A stretch of DNA of 26,350 nucleotides from Prevotella sp. UBA2739 (GCA_002353525.1 DEJV01000032.1:51041-77390); one strand, 5' to 3'; numbered from the stretch's first letter, positions 1 through 8,405 are shown. Numbers and translations: made by a program. The notes: generated by a model not told the origin, from the sequence alone.

Positions 1-335
1 TGGCCTTTCAGGCCGTTCTGCAGCTTGAGTGATGATGCATGATGCATTATGAATTATGCATTATGAATTATGAATTATGCATTAAATGGGGTGTTGCCCT
101 GGGCTATGGGCTCTCTGGCCCTACAGGCCGTTTCTTTGTGACTCCCGAAACTTCAATTAATAATTATTCTGACGCTGAAGCGTCGTAATCAGAAGCATGG
201 AAAAGTTGTAAGCGGGGGAGCTGGTGGGGGCTCCAATTATCAATTTTCAATTATCAATTGTCGAACGTTGTCAATTATCAATTATCAATTGAATGAGGTT
301 ATCGTTAACGTTATCGTTCCCGTTGAAAATAATTT
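1..335. repeat. Repeat-filled spacer downstream of the GH92 gene
   Basis: No gene is supported here. Positions 1-58 repeat 3343-3400 with three mismatches: the first 30 bases are identical and the rest is an AATTATGAATTATGCATT-type array. Positions 89-132 repeat 3316-3359 with about three mismatches. Both are therefore fragments of the right arm of the palindromic element at 3167-3365. Positions 209-233 hold, in reverse orientation, the AGCCCCCACCAGCTCCCCC module found again at 22028 and 23553. Positions 230-292 are an array of the TCAATTATCAATT type. A small hairpin with stem GACGC/GCGTC lies at about 171-183. A short palindrome (323-339, TTGAAAAT/ATTTTCAA) covers the GH92 stop codon; it has no clear T-tract, so a terminator call is weak. 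Confidence 0.75.
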
Positions 336-2957
336 TCAATTATCAATTAGATAAGCCTTCCAGTCTATTCCCAACGGGTTGCGGTTCATCTGCAACACAA
401 CGGGAAGGGGCTCTTTCTTCGAGATCCACATGTCGGTGCGGTCGATGTCGGCCACCACATGAATGGCATCGTCCGTCTCGCCGGTCTTCCGCCAGGTGAT
501 GGTGTCGTAGACAAACCACCCGCGCTGCCGCAACTCGCGCATGGCGCGCAGAGAGATGAACCCGAAGGTGCCTTCCACCTGATGATAGACAGTCCCGTCG
601 GCCGGAATGAGCCAGCAGAAGCGGTCGGCCTCCTCGACGGTCTTGCGCGGTAGGTGGTAGTGTGCCTCTTTGCAAGTGAGCCTGAGCGTGTCGCCCTCCC
701 ACCCCATGTGCACGGGCCAGGTGCGGAACTGCCGGTTCAACGTGAAGTGGTAGTCGTAACGGGCAAAGGGTTCCACCGTCTTTGTCTCGCCGCAAGCGAT
801 TGTCTTGGGCCGCGCGAGGCGCACGGGCTGGCGCCGCTCCTTCATCATCTCGAAAACCAGCTCGCCGCCTTCCATCAGCTGGCGGTGCTCCAGACGGGCG
901 TCGGCAATCTCGGCCCCGTTCAGCAGGATGCGCCTCACGCGCTCGCCCTTGCCCCGCCTCACCACGTGCAGCTGCCGTCCGTTGCACAGGCGCATGCGGT
1001 ATTCGGGCAGCATCGGTGCCAACAGCAGATAGTAGGACTGTCCGGCATTGGGATAGAAGCCCATCATGTGGAATGCCAGCCACGACGACATGGCCCCGCT
1101 GTCGTCGTTGCCAGGCAGTCCGTCGGGTGCGTCGCTATAACGGTTTTCCACGATGCCATGCACCCGCCTCACGCTCAGGTCGGGCCGCCCGATCCAGTGA
1201 TACAGACAGGGCGTGAGAAACGAGGGCTCGTTCTGCACGTTGTAGTGTCCCTCGTCGAAGAAGGTGTCGAGGCGCTGGCGGAATGCCTCAGCACCGCCGC
1301 ACCGCTCTATCAGCGCAGGCACGTCGTGGGGCACACTGAGCGAATACTCTGCCGACAGGGCCTCGTAGAAGAAGGTTGACCACCACGGCAGATACCACGG
1401 CGCCACCTTCGTAATGGGGGTATAGGGAATGAGCGGATGAAACACCTGAGACTTTCCCCAGGGCACGCTGTCCATCCATTCGCCCGTGGCCGACCGTGGC
1501 ATGATGAATCCGCGCATGCCTCCCCACTCGTAATCGCCGCGCCAGAGGTTCTTCCAGTTATCCGCCCGCCGGCGGTAGCGCTCGTAGACATCCATCCGTC
1601 CCAGTCCGCGTGCCACCTGGGCTATGCAGTAGTCGTCGTAGGCATATTCCATGGTACGGTTGCCCGCGCGGTCGATGCCGTAGGGGATGTAGCCCAGGGC
1701 GAGATACTCGTTCAGTCCGCCCCGGCCATGCTTCTCGTGGTCGGCACCGGGGTCCACCTCGCCATCTTTCAGCATGGCCTCCAGGGCCAGCTCGTAGTCG
1801 ATGCCCTGCAAGCCCTTGGCAAACGCGTCGGCAATCACCACATCGGCATTGGAACCTCCCTGCGTACGGCCGTTGCAGTCGCCGCTGCGGGCATCGGGCA
1901 TATACCCCTCGCGCTTGTAGATGTTCAGCAGCGCATTGACGATGGCCACCTCGCGCTGCTCGTCGATGAGCGTGATGAGCGGCGTACTGGTGCGGTAGGT
2001 GTCCCAGATGGCATAGTAGTCGTCGTAGTAGGGCTTTTCGGTCCATTTGGGATTCTCGCCCGTTTTGTCGACGGGCATCAGCATGGTGTGGTAGAGGGCG
2101 GTGTAGAACATCCGTTTCTGCCGGTCGGTGCCTTGGATGTCGATGCGGCCGAGGAGCTGTTCCCAGCTTTCTCTCAGCTGGGTTAGCTGCGTGTCGAAAT
2201 CGCACGCGGGGATATTCCTGCGGGCCTGCTGGATGCTGACATACGATATTCCCACTTTGATGTTCACCACAGAGTCGGCAAAGGAAACGATATGCTCATG
2301 CGCCGTGGTGCGGAAGGGCTTGTCGGTCTGCAGACAGAAATAGACGGTATAGGCGTCGCCGTTGTTCCATCCGCCCCTCACCCTGGAATAGCCCGTCACC
2401 TCGTGCGAGCTCACCACCTCGGTCTCTGCCCCCACGAACTGTTGCTGTTCGCGCAGGTCGGGCACGGGATTCTTACCCAGATAATGGGTGGCATCGATGA
2501 GCAGGGCTCCTGCCGACGGGTAGTGAATCCTGTAGTAAGCACAGCGCTCCGCGGTGGTGATCTCCGTACGGATGCCATTCTCGAATGTGGTGGTGTAATA
2601 GCCCAGAGCGATGTCCTCGCTGACGCGGCGCTGGGCACACTCCGCGTCATTCCGTGCCGGAGTGTTGCCGGCAAGCGGCTGTATGAGGATGTTGCCGTAT
2701 TTCTGTCCGCCGCCGGTGCCGCTGACATGCGTCTGCGAGAATCCCGTCACCACCTCGGGCATCGGAGCCCACCCGGCATTGGGCTTCACCGTACAGTCGG
2801 GGCCCGGCTTCACCATGCCATAGGGCATGCATGGCCCGGGGAAGGTGCGCCCCACCCCCACGCTTCCGATGCGCGGATCCACATACTGCCAGTGCTGTGC
2901 CTGTGCCTGCACCATAAAAAGCCAGAAGAACAATACGATATAGTTTTTTACCTTCAT
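336..2957 (-). CDS. Secreted GH92 family exo-alpha-mannosidase
   Basis: Glycoside hydrolase family 92 enzyme of about 873 residues, predicted to remove terminal alpha-linked mannose from N-glycans or mannans by a calcium-dependent inverting mechanism (family knowledge). A signal peptide begins MKVKNYIVLFFWLF and ends near AQA, giving an exported protein. GH92 hallmarks are visible: YVDPRIGS and GPCMPYGMVKPGPDC at the N-terminus, IWDTYRTSTPL in the middle, the conserved acidic NEPSF motif (E577) and GNDDSGAMS (D618, D619) in the catalytic (alpha/alpha)6 domain. Length is normal for the family. I chose the ATG at 2957 because an upstream in-frame ATG at 2981 lies inside the -7 promoter element and would lengthen the signal peptide unnaturally. 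The gene stands alone with its own promoter and has no SusCD partner here. The exact linkage specificity cannot be told from sequence alone. Confidence 0.95.
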   Translation of the reverse strand: MKVKNYIVLFFWLFMVQAQAQHWQYVDPRIGSVGVGRTFPGPCMPYGMVKPGPDCTVKPNAGWAPMPEVVTGFSQTHVSGTGGGQKYGNILIQPLAGNTPARNDAECAQRRVSEDIALGYYTTTFENGIRTEITTAERCAYYRIHYPSAGALLIDATHYLGKNPVPDLREQQQFVGAETEVVSSHEVTGYSRVRGGWNNGDAYTVYFCLQTDKPFRTTAHEHIVSFADSVVNIKVGISYVSIQQARRNIPACDFDTQLTQLRESWEQLLGRIDIQGTDRQKRMFYTALYHTMLMPVDKTGENPKWTEKPYYDDYYAIWDTYRTSTPLITLIDEQREVAIVNALLNIYKREGYMPDARSGDCNGRTQGGSNADVVIADAFAKGLQGIDYELALEAMLKDGEVDPGADHEKHGRGGLNEYLALGYIPYGIDRAGNRTMEYAYDDYCIAQVARGLGRMDVYERYRRRADNWKNLWRGDYEWGGMRGFIMPRSATGEWMDSVPWGKSQVFHPLIPYTPITKVAPWYLPWWSTFFYEALSAEYSLSVPHDVPALIERCGGAEAFRQRLDTFFDEGHYNVQNEPSFLTPCLYHWIGRPDLSVRRVHGIVENRYSDAPDGLPGNDDSGAMSSWLAFHMMGFYPNAGQSYYLLLAPMLPEYRMRLCNGRQLHVVRRGKGERVRRILLNGAEIADARLEHRQLMEGGELVFEMMKERRQPVRLARPKTIACGETKTVEPFARYDYHFTLNRQFRTWPVHMGWEGDTLRLTCKEAHYHLPRKTVEEADRFCWLIPADGTVYHQVEGTFGFISLRAMRELRQRGWFVYDTITWRKTGETDDAIHVVADIDRTDMWISKKEPLPVVLQMNRNPLGIDWKAYLIDN

Positions 2958-2978
2958 AGTCTTGTCATCATATATGTG

Positions 2979-3009
2979 CAAAGATAGTCTTTTTTCAGTA
3001 AATCACAAA
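2979..3009 (-). promoter_or_regulatory. Promoter of the GH92 gene
   Basis: On the minus strand, TTTG (3009-3006), a 19-base spacer and TATCTTTG (2986-2979) match the Bacteroidetes primary sigma consensus TTTG-N19-21-TAnnTTTG exactly. Transcription would start about 18-20 bases before the chosen ATG at 2957. Confidence 0.85.
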
Positions 3010-3016
3010 CTAACTT

Positions 3017-3048
3017 CGCAAATATGTCGTTCCGACGCCGCAAATATG
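3017..3048. promoter_or_regulatory. Direct repeat upstream of the GH92 promoter
   Basis: CGCAAATATG occurs at 3017-3026 and again at 3039-3048, so the copies are 22 bp (about two helical turns) apart, just upstream of the GH92 -33 element. The spacing is what a dimeric regulator site would show, but no regulator can be named. Confidence 0.3.
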
Positions 3049-3101
3049 GTGTCCGATAGAAGAAAGTAACGATAATTGGCCGTGGGTTGGAGAAAAATTC
3101 T

Positions 3102-3109
3102 TATCTTTG
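3102..3109 (+). promoter_or_regulatory. Possible promoter reading into the palindromic element
   Basis: A perfect -7 element TATCTTTG is present, but no TTTG sits at the usual 19-21 bases upstream. If active it would transcribe the palindrome at 3167-3365 and reach the small gene at 3424, giving a leader of about 300 bases. Confidence 0.45.
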
Positions 3110-3166
3110 CAACAAAGTGAAACAATAGAATAATTGGAGTTTCGGAAGTAACGGAATCCCAGTGTA

Positions 3167-3365
3167 GTAGCGCCCCGAAGGGGCAACGAGCACCTAGCCC
3201 AGGGTAACACCCTGGGTATTGGGCGGAAAGAAAAACGCCTTGTAAAGGCAAAAGCGCTCTCCTGCTGCTGGGCTTTTGCCCTTACAGGGCGAGAGAGGGG
3301 CGCCTGGTTTACCCAGGGTGTTGCCCTGGGCTATGGGCTCGCTGGCCTTTCAGGCCGTTCTGCAG
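3167..3365. repeat. Long imperfect palindrome, REP/BIME-like element
   Basis: The left arm 3195-3255 (TAGCCCAGGGTAACACCC to GGCAAAAGC) is the near reverse complement of the right arm 3272-3333 (GCTTTTGCCC to GCCCTGGGCTA). A loop of about 16 bases separates them, and weaker pairing extends outward to about 3167 and 3365. Each arm itself contains small hairpins such as GCCCC-GAA-GGGGC (3172-3183) and CCCAGGG-TAACA-CCCTGGG. Fragments of the right arm recur at 1-58 and 89-132. I recall similar 'CCCAGGGTNNCACCCTGGG' intergenic repeats from other Bacteroidetes. No transposase is nearby. The 82-codon minus-strand ORF read through this element (3003-3251) is not a credible gene. Confidence 0.8.
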
Positions 3366-3406
3366 CTTGAGTTATTATGCATTATGCATTATGAATTATG
3401 AATTAA
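3366..3406. repeat. AATTATGAATTATG-type array
   Basis: Short degenerate AT-rich repeat of the form GCATTATGAATTATGAATTA directly after the palindromic element. It matches 31-85 at the left end of the window and ends about 20 bases before the ATG at 3424. Confidence 0.7.
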
Positions 3407-3423
3407 AAAGAAAGGAAAGCAAT

Positions 3424-3624
3424 ATGGGACTATTCGATGAGAAACCAAAGGAGAAGAAGAAGGGCGGACTGTTTGGCGGCGGCTACGAGCCTGACGCATG
3501 GCGCAAGCACATCCCCTATAACGACACGCACGACTCGCACATCTGGGACCGTGGGGCCCGCGACAAAGACGGCGACGGATACCGCGACGGCAGCGTGGGC
3601 GACAGCGACATCTGGGACGATTGA
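3424..3624 (+). CDS. Small acidic protein with an EF-hand-like DxDxDG loop
   Basis: Predicted 66-residue soluble protein beginning MGLFDEKPKEKKKGGLFGGG, with a lysine- and glycine-rich head and a strongly acidic tail. Residues 47-55 read DKDGDGYRD, the spacing of a calcium-binding loop as in EF-hand, dockerin and thrombospondin type-3 repeats (D at 1, 3, 5, G at 6, D at 9). The usual acidic residue at loop position 12 is a valine, so calcium binding is only possible. There is no signal peptide or membrane segment. The ATG at 3424 follows AAAGGAAAGC, an acceptable ribosome site; a longer reading from a TTG at 3367 would only translate the AT repeat. I do not recognise a named family. Codon use and the acidic composition suggest a real gene. 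Confidence 0.7.
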   Translation: MGLFDEKPKEKKKGGLFGGGYEPDAWRKHIPYNDTHDSHIWDRGARDKDGDGYRDGSVGDSDIWDD

Positions 3625-3696
3625 CAATGTGCCGACAGGGCGCTTCGGATTTTGAGGTTCAATTTGCAAAGATTAGCAAAATATTTTGAACATTTT

Positions 3697-3727
3697 TTTG
3701 ACTTTTCAAGAAAATGTGCTATATTTG
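3697..3727 (+). promoter_or_regulatory. Promoter of the DUF4332 gene
   Basis: TTTG (3697-3700), a 19-base spacer and TATATTTG (3720-3727) match the Bacteroidetes consensus. The predicted leader to the ATG at 3768 is about 35 bases. Confidence 0.85.
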
Positions 3728-3767
3728 TGCCCATAATCTATGAAGTTTAACCAAAACAACAACTATT

Positions 3768-4175
3768 ATGGCATACAAAATTATCGACATTGAAGGCGTA
3801 GGCGATGTTTACGCTGAGAAACTGCAGGCAGCAGGCATCATAACCGTTGACGATCTTCTCGACCGTTGTGCTACCCCCAAAGGACGTAAAGAACTGGAAG
3901 AGGCTACAGAGATTAGCGGCAAGCTGATTCTGAGATGGACCAACCATGCCGACCTGTTCCGCATCAAAGGCGTAGGACCTCAGTTCTCTGAACTGCTCGA
4001 GGCTGCCGGCGTAGACACCGTGAAGGAGTTGAAGCATCGTGTGGCTGCTAACCTGGTGGCTAAGCTCAACGAGGTGAACGAGGAGAAGAACCTCTGCAAC
4101 CGCGTTCCATCGGAGAAGGAAGTGCAGAAGATGATCGACCAGGCCAAAGAGATGGAGGCTCGTGTGACATACTAA
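3768..4175 (+). CDS. DUF4332 helix-hairpin-helix protein
   Basis: A 135-residue cytoplasmic protein of the DUF4332 family. It holds two related helix-hairpin-helix units: IEGVGDVYAEKLQAAGI at residues 8-24 and IKGVGPQFSELLEAAGV at residues 66-82, each with the glycine-rich hairpin (GVG) that contacts DNA backbone in HhH proteins. The C-terminal third is helical and charged. Non-specific nucleic acid binding is a reasonable inference; the cellular role of the family is not established as far as I know. It is a single-gene unit, with its own promoter at 3697-3727 and a strong terminator at 4200-4231. The start ATG is the only sensible one. Confidence 0.9.
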   Translation: MAYKIIDIEGVGDVYAEKLQAAGIITVDDLLDRCATPKGRKELEEATEISGKLILRWTNHADLFRIKGVGPQFSELLEAAGVDTVKELKHRVAANLVAKLNEVNEEKNLCNRVPSEKEVQKMIDQAKEMEARVTY

Positions 4176-4199
4176 AGAAAAGACCATAAAAGAAAATGA

Positions 4200-4231
4200 G
4201 GCGTCCTTTGCGAAGGGCGCCGCTTTTTTTT
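4200..4231 (+). terminator. Rho-independent terminator after the DUF4332 gene
   Basis: Stem GGCGTCCTT (4200-4208) pairs with AAGGGCGCC (4213-4221) with one G-T wobble and a 4-base loop TGCG. A run of eight T follows at 4224-4231. Confidence 0.9.
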
Positions 4232-4330
4232 GGAGGGAGAAGAGGGAGAAGAGGGATGCAAGGGAGGGGAAGAAGGAGAAGAGAGAGCGGAGGGATGAGA
4301 GGGATGAAAGGAGGGATGAAAGGAGGGGGA
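4232..4330. repeat. Polypurine GGGAGAAGA/GGGATGAAAGGA tract
   Basis: About 100 bases almost entirely purine on the plus strand, made of degenerate units such as GGGAGAAGAG and GAGGGATGAAAG. It is the reverse complement type of the CACCTCT repeats at 8657, 13584, 18861, 22247 and 23783. A related tract recurs at 8363-8405. Between here and the ATG at 4455 lie only a promoter-like element and an ordinary leader. Confidence 0.7.
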
Positions 4331-4388
4331 AATGATAGCTTGCAAAGAAAAAACTAGGGTCGGAATGAAGTATATCGGAAAAAAGGAG

Positions 4389-4396
4389 TACCTTTG
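4389..4396 (+). promoter_or_regulatory. Probable promoter of the chelatase cluster
   Basis: TACCTTTG matches the -7 element TAnnTTTG. No good TTTG lies 19-21 bases upstream, so the promoter may be weak or need an activator. The predicted leader is about 55 bases. No cobalamin riboswitch features were seen in it. Confidence 0.55.
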
Positions 4397-4454
4397 CAGC
4401 GGCTAAGAACAACATCTTTACATAGAGGTCAATTCTGAAAAGGTTCATCTAAAC

Positions 4455-7400
4455 ATGACACGCAAGAAAAGCATCATAGGCATCACGGGCATAGTGCTGG
4501 GGTTAGCACTACTCTTTGTTTTGTGGCATTTGTTTTTGCGCCCTACACGCATACTGATAGTGAATGCGCTGAAGGCACAACAAGCCGACTTCGTATTGAA
4601 CAACGACAGCCGGCACATCCACGTAGACTGCCTCGACACCGAAGAGGTGGGCGACATGGGCGACTACGATGCCATTGTGCTCTACGGACGACGCCTGTTT
4701 CTGAGCGAGGAACAACTGCAGGAACTGAAACGGGTGGCCGCCAAGGGAACACCTGTATTCACGAAAACCCTGAAGAGCAGCAGCTTCACCATCAACGAGA
4801 ACCTCTCTAAAGAACAGGTGGCAAAGCTACAGGCTTACTTCGACAACGAGAACCGCCAGAACTTCCGCAACGGGCTGCGATTCCTGCGGCATATTGCCAC
4901 TCCCCTACGCTGGGGCGACCAGGAATACGGCGAGCCGATGGACCTGATGAAAAACATGTTCTATCACCGGGCCTACGGCCATTACTTCAAGCATGCCGAC
5001 GAACTGACAAACTATCTGCGCACTCACCACCTCTACAACGAGGGGGCACCGCGGCTGGCGCTCATCTCGGGCGTGACCTTCCCCATGGAGGGCAACCGCG
5101 AGCATGTGGACACGCTCATCTCGCTGTTCACGCAAGAGGGCTTTAATGTGTATCCGCTGACTGCCATCGGCAAAAGGCGCGAGCACATGATGATGGAACT
5201 GAAACCCGACGCCGTGGTCTATATGGCCATGGGACGGCTGGGCAACGACACGCTGGTGAACTGGCTCTACGAACACCAGATTCCGCTGTTTGCGCCATTC
5301 CCCTTGTCGATGTCGCACGACGAGTGGATGGACGAGCACAAGGCCATGCCCTCGGGATCGAAGAACGCGCGCATCGTGATTCCTGAGATTGACGGCGGCA
5401 TGTCGCCCTACTGCATCGGCACACAGAACAAAGACGCCAAGGGATATTACCGCCGCACTGCCGAGGTGGAGCGCTGCCGGGCACTAGTGGACCACGTGAA
5501 GCGGTACATGGCCCTTCGCACCAAGCGGAACCAGGAGAAACGCATCGCCATCGGCTACTTCAAGCGCCCGGGAAAGGATGCCCTGCTGGCCAGCGGCATG
5601 GAGGTGATACCATCTATGTACCACTTCCTGAAACGACTGCGTGCCGAAGGCTACAACGTGAACGGGCTGCCAGCGACGCTCGAGGCTTTTGCCCGTGAGG
5701 TAAAGACCGAGGGCATTGTGCTGGGCTCGTATGCACGGGGGGCACAAGAGGCGTACATGCGCAAGGGCCATCCGCTGTGGCTCACCAAGAAACAATATGA
5801 GACATGGGCCACCGAGGTGGTGCCGAAGAAGAAATACGAGGAGGTGAAGCGCCACTACGGCGAGGCACCAGGCAGTCTGCTGACGCGGGGCGACAGCATG
5901 GCCGTGGCCTGCATACGCTATGGCAATGTGCTGCTGTTCCCACAGCCGCGCCCCGCCCTGGGCGACGACGACTTCAAGCTGGTGCACGGGGTGGACGTAC
6001 CGCCGCCCCACAGCTATCTGGCACCTTATTTATATATGCTGAGAGGGTTCAAGGCCGACGCGCTCATCCACTTCGGCACACACGGCAACATGGAGTATCT
6101 GCCCGGACGCGACGCCGGCATGAGACGCGACGACTGGAGTGCCATGCTGGTGGGCAACCTGCCGCACTTCTACTTCTACACCACGGGCAATGTGGGCGAG
6201 AGCATCATTGCCAAGCGCCGCAGCCATGCCACGCTGCTGACCTATCTCACTGCTCCTTACGCCGAGAGCGGACTGCGCCAGAAATATGCCGCCCTGCTGG
6301 CCGACATCCATCGCGCCGTGGAGGGTGGCTGCAGCAACCGGTCGTTGGTGATGAGCATCAAGCGGCGCGTCACACAGGAAGGACTCCACCGGGAACTGAA
6401 CCTCGACGGCAATCTCAACACGCCCTATACAGAGAGCGAGCTGGAACGCCTGGATGCCCACTTGGAAGAGCTCTCGAACGAGAAGATGCAGGGAGCCTAC
6501 TACACCATGGGACAACCCTACAGCGAGCAAGACCTGCGCAACACGGTGATGGCCGTGTGTGCTGATCCGACAGCCTACGAGATGGCACGGCGCGACCGCG
6601 ACCAGGGACGCATCACCACCCAGCAGTTGCAGAACTATGCCTACGTGGCCCATCACTACCTGCCCAGGGCACGCCAGCAGATTCTGGCCGAGATAGCCGG
6701 AGCGGCGAGGCCCACGGCAAAGCAAGCCGACGGAAAGGGGAAAGCCGCGACGGCAGACCGCGCACATTCGCCACGCGAGGTATATCAGCTGCTCATCGCC
6801 TCTACGCATGCCGAGATAGACAATATGGTGCGTGCGCTGAACGGCGGAACTGTAGAGCCGGCACCTGGCGGCGACCCCGTACTGAATCCGAACGTGCTGC
6901 CCACGGGACGCAACATGTACAGCATCAACCCCGAGAACACTCCCGACCCACAGGCATGGGAAGACGGCAAACGGCTGGCCGAGAACACGCTGCAGCGCTA
7001 TAAAGCACAGCACGGACAATGGCCGCGCAAGGTGAGCTATACGTTCTGGGCCGGCGAGTTTATCAACACACAAGGAGCCACCATCGCCCAGGCCCTGTGG
7101 ATGCTGGGCGTAGAGCCCACGCGCGACGCCGAGGGACGCATCAGCGACTTGCGGCTGGTGCCGCGCGAGCAGCTGGGCCGTCCGCGTGTGAACGTACTGG
7201 TGCAAGTGAGCGGACAGCTGCGCGACATTGCCGGATCGCGCCTGCGCCTGATTACCGACGCAGTGAAGCTGGCCTCTGCCGCCGACGACGAGAACGACAA
7301 CTACGTGCACGAGGGAACACTCGACCAGGAGAAGCAACTCGTGGGCAAGGGCATGACACCCAAACGGGCCCGCGAGCTGGCCACCATGCGTGTGTTCGGA

Positions 7401-8393
7401 CCAGTGAACAATGGCTACAGCACGGGCATGATGAACTATATTGAACGAAGCGGCACATGGGACAAAGCCTCGGAACTGGCCGAGGGCTACCTGAACAATA
7501 TGGGCGCCATTTATGGCGACGACGAGAACTGGGGCGGTTTTGAGAAAGACCTCTTTGCCGCCGCACTCAACCAGACCGACGTGGTGATACAGCCAAGGCA
7601 GAGCAACACGTGGGGACCGCTGTCGCTCGACCATGTGTATGAGTTCACGGGCGGCCTGTCGCTGACGGTGAAGACGCTCACCGGCAAAGAGCCCGAGGCT
7701 TATATGGCCGACTACCGCAACCGCAGCAACCGCCGGATGCAGGACACGCGCGAGGCCGTGGCCGTAGAGGCAAGGACAACCCTGCTCAACCCCACCTATA
7801 TCAAGGAGCACATGAAGGGCGACGAGGGCACCGCACAACAGTTTGGCGAGATGTTCCGCAACATCTTCGGATGGAATGCCACACGCCCGTCGGCCGTCGA
7901 CAAAGAGCTCTACAACGACCTCTACCGACTCTATGTGGCCGACGAGCAGCAACTGGGCATCCGACAGTATTTCCAGCGGGTGAACCCTGCCGCCCTGCAA
8001 GCCATGACGGCCGTGATGATGGAGAGTGCGCGCAAGGGATACTGGAAACCCAACAGCGAGCAACTGAAGACCACCGCCCAACTGCATGCCGACATCACTC
8101 GCGAGAGCGGGGCTGCCTGCACCGACTTTGTGTGCAACAACGACAAGCTGCAGGACTACGTCGCACAACAGCTGGACGGCAAGCGAAAGAACGACTATCA
8201 ACGCGACATGACCCAGGTGAAGGAAACGGCATCGGGACAGAAAGACATGGTGCTGAAAGAGACGAAAGACCAGTCGGCAAAGAGCCGCCAGCAAGCGGTG
8301 AAAGACGGTCTGATGGTGGCTGCTGCCGTGGTAGTGGCGATGCTGCTCTTGGCTGTATGGCTGAGGAGAGGGAGAAGAGGGATGAAAGGATGA
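4455..8393 (+). CDS. Membrane-anchored CobN/Mg-chelatase-family protein (HmuS-like)
   Basis: A 1312-residue member of the CobN/BchH large chelatase subunit family. Family marks include HFGTHGNMEYLPGRDAG (H539, H543, E547), the following GNLPHFYFYTTGNVGES-type stretch, PTGRNMYSINPENTP, and LGRPRVNVLVQVSGQLRDI. Unlike cytoplasmic CobN it has an N-terminal membrane helix (about residues 7-27, after TRKK) and a C-terminal helix (about 1285-1303, before RRGRR). Positive charges at both ends predict that the large domain faces the periplasm. Hydrophilic and likely helical residues 1220-1280 link it to the last helix. The gene order with the next three genes equals hmuSTUV of Porphyromonas and Bacteroides, where HmuS acts on haem (established for hmu; substrate here is inference). 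No CobS/CobT or ChlI/ChlD partners are nearby. The last ten codons are drawn from a purine-rich repeat. Confidence 0.93.
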   Translation: MTRKKSIIGITGIVLGLALLFVLWHLFLRPTRILIVNALKAQQADFVLNNDSRHIHVDCLDTEEVGDMGDYDAIVLYGRRLFLSEEQLQELKRVAAKGTPVFTKTLKSSSFTINENLSKEQVAKLQAYFDNENRQNFRNGLRFLRHIATPLRWGDQEYGEPMDLMKNMFYHRAYGHYFKHADELTNYLRTHHLYNEGAPRLALISGVTFPMEGNREHVDTLISLFTQEGFNVYPLTAIGKRREHMMMELKPDAVVYMAMGRLGNDTLVNWLYEHQIPLFAPFPLSMSHDEWMDEHKAMPSGSKNARIVIPEIDGGMSPYCIGTQNKDAKGYYRRTAEVERCRALVDHVKRYMALRTKRNQEKRIAIGYFKRPGKDALLASGMEVIPSMYHFLKRLRAEGYNVNGLPATLEAFAREVKTEGIVLGSYARGAQEAYMRKGHPLWLTKKQYETWATEVVPKKKYEEVKRHYGEAPGSLLTRGDSMAVACIRYGNVLLFPQPRPALGDDDFKLVHGVDVPPPHSYLAPYLYMLRGFKADALIHFGTHGNMEYLPGRDAGMRRDDWSAMLVGNLPHFYFYTTGNVGESIIAKRRSHATLLTYLTAPYAESGLRQKYAALLADIHRAVEGGCSNRSLVMSIKRRVTQEGLHRELNLDGNLNTPYTESELERLDAHLEELSNEKMQGAYYTMGQPYSEQDLRNTVMAVCADPTAYEMARRDRDQGRITTQQLQNYAYVAHHYLPRARQQILAEIAGAARPTAKQADGKGKAATADRAHSPREVYQLLIASTHAEIDNMVRALNGGTVEPAPGGDPVLNPNVLPTGRNMYSINPENTPDPQAWEDGKRLAENTLQRYKAQHGQWPRKVSYTFWAGEFINTQGATIAQALWMLGVEPTRDAEGRISDLRLVPREQLGRPRVNVLVQVSGQLRDIAGSRLRLITDAVKLASAADDENDNYVHEGTLDQEKQLVGKGMTPKRARELATMRVFGPVNNGYSTGMMNYIERSGTWDKASELAEGYLNNMGAIYGDDENWGGFEKDLFAAALNQTDVVIQPRQSNTWGPLSLDHVYEFTGGLSLTVKTLTGKEPEAYMADYRNRSNRRMQDTREAVAVEARTTLLNPTYIKEHMKGDEGTAQQFGEMFRNIFGWNATRPSAVDKELYNDLYRLYVADEQQLGIRQYFQRVNPAALQAMTAVMMESARKGYWKPNSEQLKTTAQLHADITRESGAACTDFVCNNDKLQDYVAQQLDGKRKNDYQRDMTQVKETASGQKDMVLKETKDQSAKSRQQAVKDGLMVAAAVVVAMLLLAVWLRRGRRGMKG

Positions 8394-8405
8394 AGGAGAA
8401 GAGGG
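8363..8405. repeat. Polypurine repeat spanning the chelatase stop and the next start
   Basis: GAGGAGAGGGAGAAGAGGG then GATGAAAGGATGAAGGAGAAG, the same family as 4232-4330. It encodes the basic C-terminal tail (RRGRRGMKG), contains the stop codon at 8391-8393, and supplies GGAGAAGAGGG immediately before the ATG at 8406. Confidence 0.65.

Noticed and set aside
3003..3251. 82-codon minus-strand frame through the palindromic element
   Set aside because: It mainly translates the repeat arm and covers a promoter-like region; such frames recur wherever the repeat does.
4332..4454. Cobalamin riboswitch before the chelatase gene
   Set aside because: Searched for a B12-box-like sequence and compact stems; the leader is short and shows neither.
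6030..8294. 754-codon open frame on the minus strand inside the chelatase gene
   Set aside because: It mirrors the real gene in a GC-rich codon-biased region; its translation is rich in His, Val and Gly with no domain, and the plus-strand frame has clear CobN motifs.
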